From Legionellales bacterium (GTDB lineage: Bacteria > Pseudomonadota > Gammaproteobacteria > Berkiellales > Berkiellaceae): a stretch of 19,717 nt of DNA. Location: positions 1 through 19,717 of the forward strand of contig JAHFQF010000016.1 in the NCBI GenBank assembly GCA_023266435.1. Reading direction: 5' to 3'. The number at the start of each line of letters is the position of its first letter. The stretch's first letter is position 1. The position numbers and the translations under genes were made by a program. The notes under the pieces are model-generated. The model was given only the letters and a program-made list of their open reading frames with translations. It ran no database searches and had not been told where the DNA came from. This document shows positions 15,513-19,717 of this stretch, in pieces.

Positions 15513-16950
15513 AAGCACTCCAACGCTTTTAGATTTTGCGCATGAAGACACCTTTTTAAAAACCACAGTCAATGCACGCATGCAAGCGATGGTAGAGGTG
15601 TTGCAATATTGGTTGACGGATATGGAAACCAGTCTTGACACAGTATTAGATAAAATGACCATCGATGCCATTTTAGTGAAGATTGATCAATATCTCAGCC
15701 AGGCTTTGGATAAAATTTTACATCACCCCGATTATCAAGCATTAGAATCTTTGTGGCGTGGCCTAAGCTATCTTGTGAAAAATACAGACTATCAATCGAA
15801 CTGTGAATTAGACATTTTAGACGTGACCCAGGCTGAATTGGTTGATGATTTTTTGGACAGTGCCTCTCCCGCCAACTCTTTTTTGTATCAACATGTGTAT
15901 CAAAAAGAATACGATACCCCAGGGGGGAAACCCTATAGTGTGATGATTAGTCCTTTTCAATTCAGCGCGCGTGCTGAAGACATCACGCTGCTAGGCAATT
16001 TAAGTAAAGTATCGGCAGCAGCCCATTGTCCATTTTTGGGCAATATCTCACCTGGATTTTTTGGTAAGCAAACTTTAGAGGAAGTGTTGTCTATTCCTGA
16101 TCTAAGTTTATTTATGCAAAAAGCGGAGTATATTCCTTGGAACGCACTCAGAGAAACGGAAGATGCGCGTTATTTAGGCATGTTGTTTTCCCGGTTTTTA
16201 TTAAGACAGCCTTATGGCGAGCAAAATACGACTAAAAAATTCCATTACACCGAATCCGCATTGCAGCATGAGGATTTTTTATGGGGCAGTAGTACTTTTG
16301 CCTTTGCGGCCAATATGGCAGACAGTTTTAAACAATATGGTTGGTCAGTGCAAATCAGAGGTCCTCAATCAGGTGGCATGATTTATGACTTGCCTTTACA
16401 TCATTTTAACCAAAGCGGTGTATTAGAAACCCAAATCCCAACAGAAGCCATTATTTCTGAAACAGAAGAGTTGCAGTTATCGGATTTGGGTTTTATTCCT
16501 TTAAGTTATTACAAAGATTCTAGTCAAGCCTGCTTTTTTTCTGCAAACTCGTTACAAAAGCCTAAGCGTTATCGAGATGAAGATGCAACGGCCAATAGTT
16601 TAGTGAATGCGCGGTTACCCTATATCTTTTTGGCCTCCCGCTTAGGTCATTATATTAAAGTCATTCAGCGTGAAAACATTGGTGCAGCCAAAGATCATGT
16701 CATGCTGGAAAGAGAGTTAAATCATTGGCTACAAAACTTGATTACTAAAATGGTTGATCCCAGTCCTACGCTTATGGCAAAACGCCCTTTACGTGAAGGG
16801 GAGGTGAAAGTCACGCCATTGGCAGACAATCCTGGATTTTACAAAGTGGACTTGATTGCCATCCCGCATTTTCAGGTAGAGGGATTAGATGTTCGTCTAA
16901 CACTGGTATCTAAAATGCCTAAAGGGGATAGCTCATCTTCTAGATCCTAA
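15499..16950 (+). CDS. tssC: T6SS contractile sheath large subunit TssC (VipB)
   Basis: TssC forms the sheath with TssB. With the start at 15499 it is 483 aa, typical of the family (about 490-500). Conserved blocks are LESLWRGLSYLVKNT (82-96), the PGGKPYSVMISPFQF region, LGNLSKVSAAAHCPFLGN, WNALRETEDARYLGM (214-228), LRQPYG (235-240), FLWGSSTFAFAANMADSF, the QIRGPQSGG segment, LGFIPLSYYKDS and the C-terminal GFYKVDLIAIPHFQVEGLDVRL. Start at ATG 15499 is favoured by AGAGGA eight bases upstream; an alternative in-frame ATG at 15481 would add six residues. It overlaps the end of tssB by 14 bases, so the two subunits are translationally linked, as suits an equimolar complex. Confidence 0.96.
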   Translation: MNLVESTPTLLDFAHEDTFLKTTVNARMQAMVEVLQYWLTDMETSLDTVLDKMTIDAILVKIDQYLSQALDKILHHPDYQALESLWRGLSYLVKNTDYQSNCELDILDVTQAELVDDFLDSASPANSFLYQHVYQKEYDTPGGKPYSVMISPFQFSARAEDITLLGNLSKVSAAAHCPFLGNISPGFFGKQTLEEVLSIPDLSLFMQKAEYIPWNALRETEDARYLGMLFSRFLLRQPYGEQNTTKKFHYTESALQHEDFLWGSSTFAFAANMADSFKQYGWSVQIRGPQSGGMIYDLPLHHFNQSGVLETQIPTEAIISETEELQLSDLGFIPLSYYKDSSQACFFSANSLQKPKRYRDEDATANSLVNARLPYIFLASRLGHYIKVIQRENIGAAKDHVMLERELNHWLQNLITKMVDPSPTLMAKRPLREGEVKVTPLADNPGFYKVDLIAIPHFQVEGLDVRLTLVSKMPKGDSSSSRS

Positions 16951-16952
16951 TC

Positions 16953-16993
16953 TATACTCTTCTTGATTTGAGTATATGTGTATTTAAATACTC
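16953..16993 (+). promoter_or_regulatory. Two mutually exclusive stem-loops between tssC and hcp
   Basis: TATACTC (16953-16959) pairs with GAGTATA (16970-16976), a 7-bp stem; the GAGTAT part (16970-16975) can instead pair with ATACTC at 16988-16993. The two hairpins cannot form together. They sit right after the tssC stop in an AT-rich stretch. They might set mRNA decay or read-through to hcp, but this is conjecture. Confidence 0.35.
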
Positions 16994-17014
16994 GTTTCAC
17001 TATGAAAGTAGGGG

Positions 17015-17097
17015 GCTGTCATTGCGAGCACAGCGAAGCAATCCAGGCTACGGTTGCTGGATTGCCGCGTCGGGAGTACCCTCCTCGCAATGACGGC
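17015..17097. repeat. REP-like palindromic repeat (GTCATTGCGAG...CTCGCAATGAC)
   Basis: The outer arms GCTGTCATTGCGAG (17015-17028) and CTCGCAATGACGGC (17084-17097) pair with one mismatch. An inner stem GCAATCCAG (17038-17046) pairs exactly with CTGGATTGC (17057-17065) around a ten-base loop. This sequence type is a dispersed intergenic repeat in Rickettsia and several other, often intracellular, bacteria (from memory). It lies in the 206-base tssC-hcp spacer. Confidence 0.75.
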
Positions 17098-17156
17098 TTT
17101 TGCCTAAAAGCAAAGTGGAGCGAGTAAATTTCCATCAGAGTGAAGGAGTATAACTC

Positions 17157-17639
17157 ATGGCAAATCCTGCCTATATGGCTATTATTGATGATAAAGGCAA
17201 TCAGATTAAAGGAACCTGTAAAGTATTAGGCCGCGAAGATCGCATTGAAGTGTATCAATTCAAGCATGAAGTGCGTATCCCAACGGACAAAGACACAGGT
17301 GCTTTAACTGCCACACGTAAACATGAAAACTTTGTGGTGACGAAGGATTATTGCCCTGCTTCTCCAGTACTGTACAAGGCCTGTGCCTCGGGTAAGACAC
17401 TGAATTCTCTGATGTTAAGTTGGTACAAAGTAGATGATACCGGCAAAGAAGTAGAGTATTTCAGACATACATTAGAAGGCGTGAAGGTGGTTTCAGTCAA
17501 TGCCAAAGTCGAAGATGTCAAAGACAAACAAAATGAATACATTGGTCATCGCGAAGAAGTTGCTTTTCGCTATCAAAAAATAAAATGGACATACTTAGAC
17601 GGGAACATAGAAACTGAAGATGAATGGCGAGTCCGTTAA
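17157..17639 (+). CDS. hcp: T6SS inner tube protein Hcp (TssD)
   Basis: Hcp forms hexameric rings that stack into the tube expelled by the sheath, and it can carry effectors in its lumen. The 160-aa protein fits the family: MANPAYMAIIDDKGNQIKG at the start, VYQFKHEVRIPTDKDTGALTATRKHENFVVTKDYCPASPVLYKACASGK in the middle, EYFRHTLEGVKVVSV (the HxxLxxVxV block), and KIKWTYLDGNIETEDEW at the end. No extra effector domain is attached. The start has AAGGAG at 17143-17148. Preceded by a repeat-filled spacer, it may have its own promoter, as Hcp is usually made in bulk; none is clear. The 3' end overlaps tssF by 20 bases. Confidence 0.95.
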   Translation: MANPAYMAIIDDKGNQIKGTCKVLGREDRIEVYQFKHEVRIPTDKDTGALTATRKHENFVVTKDYCPASPVLYKACASGKTLNSLMLSWYKVDDTGKEVEYFRHTLEGVKVVSVNAKVEDVKDKQNEYIGHREEVAFRYQKIKWTYLDGNIETEDEWRVR

Positions 17640-19161
17640 TCATACAGTAGAGGCAGCATTTGCTGCCTTACGTAACCAGGTAGAGCTGCATTTACAAACA
17701 GGCTTACCCAGATTGTTGAATTATCTCTGGCAGCCTTTGGTGCCATTTTTGATGGTACCCACTCCTGCCATTGCTTTGATTGCTGTGAACCCTGAAAAAC
17801 CCTATTGTCAAAAAGAAGCGCTAGCTGCTCAGACCATCACGATGACGCCTTTCACTGACAACGCTGTGCCTGCGGTCACTAAACCTTGCTACTTTCAATT
17901 TCCTCATCCGATGACGCTGTATCCCTTACAGTGTATAGAACAAAAAAAGCAGTGTGAACATAATCACACTCGCTTAACGGTGACTTTAAAAAATACGAAT
18001 GCACAACGTCCGCTCCTGCTTGATCAAGGATTACAGGTTGCTGTTGCTGGAAGCACAGAGTTTTCCATCGCATTTTGGCAGCAATTATGTCAATGCACTC
18101 AAGTGTCTGCTGCTGTTCAGCAAGGTAGCACGCGTTGCTTGGTAGAGAGTATTGCGCATCAAACACATGCATTTCAAGATTTTCTACCACCATTATTGCA
18201 TTATGCACTAGCGCCAGAAACCCTCTTATTAATCAAAATTCAATTTAAAGCGCCACTCACGGTCTTGGCGGGTGAGCAGCTACAGTTGCTGTTTGAGTGG
18301 CCAGATATTTTAGACAATCAACAGCTCCCTACTGAAAAAATAAGATTGATACTGAATAGTACTTGGATTTTTAACTGCTATGAAACCGATGCGATACCGA
18401 TTCGAGAGCCGAAAACCAGAGATACACATTGGATCCAGCCTTTACAGAAAGAAGTCTTACAATCAGACATTTTATCGGTTGCCAGTCTGCATGGTATGAC
18501 GGCCCATCATAAGCAAAATATTACAGCTTCATTGACCACCTATCCAAAATCCACCGAGTGTCCAGCCAGTTATTTTGCGTTTTATGAGGAGCATCGTTTA
18601 GGATTGCAGTTGGCAGGCGATTTGTCTGAAATGGATTGGCTAAGCCTCTCTGTGTGGGCACACCAGGGAGATAGACCATTTGATACCTATGTGCCAGGCA
18701 AAGTCGCAGGAGATTTGGATGAAAATCCGTTAGGTTGGCAATGGGAGCTGATTACTCGCTGTACACCTGCGCAGAGAAACCGACAGTTACCCGATCAATA
18801 TACCGATCTCAGTTGGTTGTCAGCGCCTTTGCAATTGTTTCAGACAGAAACGATCTTACGAGAGTATTTGGCATTGTTTACAATCAAAGCGCCGAGTCTA
18901 TTAAAGAAAATAGCGGCGATAGAGCAAATACGCTATGAGAAAAATCAAGTATTTTCTCAAGGGATGTTTCAATTACAATGCATTGTACATTGGCATATGG
19001 ATGTACGAGCCTTTGAGTCTGTTTGGGATTGCCAGTTGTTTTTACAAGCGGTGTATTGGCAAGTCTTGCCGTTAGTACCTTATGCGTATCAACTGCAATT
19101 TCAACTCACTACTGCTACAACACGACATCATTGGCACTGGCCTATACTCAAAGCGATTTGA
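17620..19161 (+). CDS. tssF: T6SS baseplate protein TssF, divergent and N-terminally short
   Basis: TssF is a wedge subunit of the T6SS baseplate, working with TssG, TssK and TssE. The 513-aa protein is divergent, and the call is from motif pattern and its place between hcp and a tssG-like gene. VEAAFAALRNQVELHLQTGLPRLLNYLWQPLVPFLMVPTPA (10-50) resembles the family segment around the LL..L.PhyL.P.PS motif, YFQFPHPMTLYPLQ resembles the FrTcydvtLwPl region, and HRLGLQLAGDLSEMDWLSLSVWAHQGDRP resembles the CTNRdLP segment. Known TssF proteins are nearer 580-620 aa, and the N-terminal FYLRELEFLREEG-type block is missing. A TAG at 17608-17610 in this frame, four codons back, rules out a longer start. 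The ATG at 17620 lies within hcp with a poor ribosome site, so coupling to hcp is likely. Confidence 0.75.
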   Translation: MNGESVNHTVEAAFAALRNQVELHLQTGLPRLLNYLWQPLVPFLMVPTPAIALIAVNPEKPYCQKEALAAQTITMTPFTDNAVPAVTKPCYFQFPHPMTLYPLQCIEQKKQCEHNHTRLTVTLKNTNAQRPLLLDQGLQVAVAGSTEFSIAFWQQLCQCTQVSAAVQQGSTRCLVESIAHQTHAFQDFLPPLLHYALAPETLLLIKIQFKAPLTVLAGEQLQLLFEWPDILDNQQLPTEKIRLILNSTWIFNCYETDAIPIREPKTRDTHWIQPLQKEVLQSDILSVASLHGMTAHHKQNITASLTTYPKSTECPASYFAFYEEHRLGLQLAGDLSEMDWLSLSVWAHQGDRPFDTYVPGKVAGDLDENPLGWQWELITRCTPAQRNRQLPDQYTDLSWLSAPLQLFQTETILREYLALFTIKAPSLLKKIAAIEQIRYEKNQVFSQGMFQLQCIVHWHMDVRAFESVWDCQLFLQAVYWQVLPLVPYAYQLQFQLTTATTRHHWHWPILKAI

Positions 19162-19258
19162 TTTTAGGCTAGGCGTCGAGTCGCGAGCAACCAGAACGTA
19201 CATGCTAGTACTTGAGGATTGCGAGCCGACGATGAAAAAAACGCCTTAAATTAAATCG
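19154..19258. repeat. Palindromic intergenic repeat between tssF and tssG
   Basis: CGATTTGATTTTAGGCTAGG from 19154, ending in AGGCGT (19171-19176), pairs imperfectly with ACGCCTTAAATTAAATCG (19241-19258). Inside lies a GTCGAGTCGCGAGCAACC...GAGGATTGCGAGCCGAC imperfect stem around a GTAC-flanked loop (19198-19211). The left arm includes the tssF stop codon. I recall similar GCGAGCAACC...GGATTGCGAGCC repeats in host-associated gammaproteobacteria, unverified. Confidence 0.6.
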
Positions 19259-19270
19259 AGAAGAGTATCT

Positions 19271-19717
19271 ATGAAGCAACATTTTTTTCAAGTAGTGCGC
19301 AATCACGCAGCGGTATCTTTGCAGTTTTTTTGTACTTTAGTCACAGTATTTCCGGCCACCCCGATTCAATCCATAGAAAAACGCGCAACGCATTGGAAGC
19401 TGACTTTGAATTTGATCGGACTCACTGGGGTAAATGCCGTATTCAAGCAAAAAGTCATTGCTGATTTATTGCCGTCTACGCAATTACAACAGCTGCATCA
19501 ATGGTATTATGAGCGGCTTTATCAGGCATGGAGCCTATATCATTGGCCTGTGCAAAGTGAAAAAACAGCGTCTCCCTTGTATGCAAATTTCTTAGCGTAT
19601 TGTCAAACCAATCCCAGAAATTTTCCAATCAGTTATGCGGAGTGGGGATTTTGTTATCCCAGCTTGCGTCAATTACACCAGCGATTAGAGCAGCAATTTC
19701 CAGGGATACACAGGCTA
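19271..19717 (+). CDS. tssG: T6SS baseplate protein TssG-like (5' part, runs off window)
   Basis: The frame starting with ATG at 19271 is open to the window end (149 codons). The start MKQHFFQVVRNHAAVSLQFF fits the TssG N terminus, which pairs with a TssF region. HWKLTLNLIGLTGVNAVFKQKVIADLLPSTQLQQLHQWYYERLYQAWSLYH resembles the family segment v.flGL.G..g.LP followed by the helical F.d.F..Rl..l.Y.aW block. It is divergent, and position after tssF carries much of the call. A weak AGAAGA-like ribosome site (about 19259-19264) precedes the start. The gene is cut by the window, so length and C terminus are unknown. It stands 109 bases beyond tssF, across a palindromic repeat. Confidence 0.65.
   Translation, partial: MKQHFFQVVRNHAAVSLQFFCTLVTVFPATPIQSIEKRATHWKLTLNLIGLTGVNAVFKQKVIADLLPSTQLQQLHQWYYERLYQAWSLYHWPVQSEKTASPLYANFLAYCQTNPRNFPISYAEWGFCYPSLRQLHQRLEQQFPGIHRL

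Overview
The window is a stretch of a moderately AT-rich gammaproteobacterial chromosome (by eye a little over 40% GC). The SSB, the LdcA-like decarboxylase and the type VI secretion (T6SS) genes fit Gammaproteobacteria. REP-like hairpins of a type common in intracellular bacteria, plus the gene mix, hint at a Legionellales or Coxiella-like host-associated lineage. That placement is an inference, not a demonstrated identity.

Left part (1-4557), all on the + strand: the 3' part of an MFS transporter, then ssb, then a DUF6445-type gene that looks like a 2-oxoglutarate/Fe(II) dioxygenase-fold protein. A 330-bp spacer follows, holding a nested inverted-repeat element of about 160 bp and a possible promoter. 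The shikimate genes aroC and aroB come next, nearly touching, and end in a GC-rich hairpin. Pairing aroC with aroB is not the usual gammaproteobacterial arrangement (aroK-aroB).

Middle (4556-7783), on the - strand: a PlsC-like acyltransferase lies upstream of a large PLP-dependent lysine/arginine/ornithine decarboxylase. The decarboxylase converges on aroB. The acyltransferase is divergent from the T6SS locus, with a 305-bp intergenic region between them.

Right part (8089 to the end), + strand: a T6SS locus in the order tssJ-tssK-tssL-tssM-tagF-tssB-tssC-hcp-tssF-tssG(partial). It encodes the membrane complex (TssJ lipoprotein, TssL and TssM), baseplate parts (TssK, TssF, TssG), the contractile sheath (TssB/TssC), the inner tube (Hcp) and the post-translational regulator TagF. 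Most genes overlap or are separated by a few bases. The two wider gaps after tssC and after tssF both hold palindromic repeat elements. No tssE lies in its common place between hcp and tssF, and TssF is short at its N terminus and overlaps hcp. TssA, TssH/ClpV, VgrG, PAAR, effectors and immunity genes are not in the window and may lie to the right.

I found no tRNA, rRNA, CRISPR array, complete insertion sequence or clear toxin-antitoxin gene. The features most worth a second look are the hcp/tssF junction, the intergenic palindromic elements, the aroC-aroB pair and the DUF6445 gene beside ssb.
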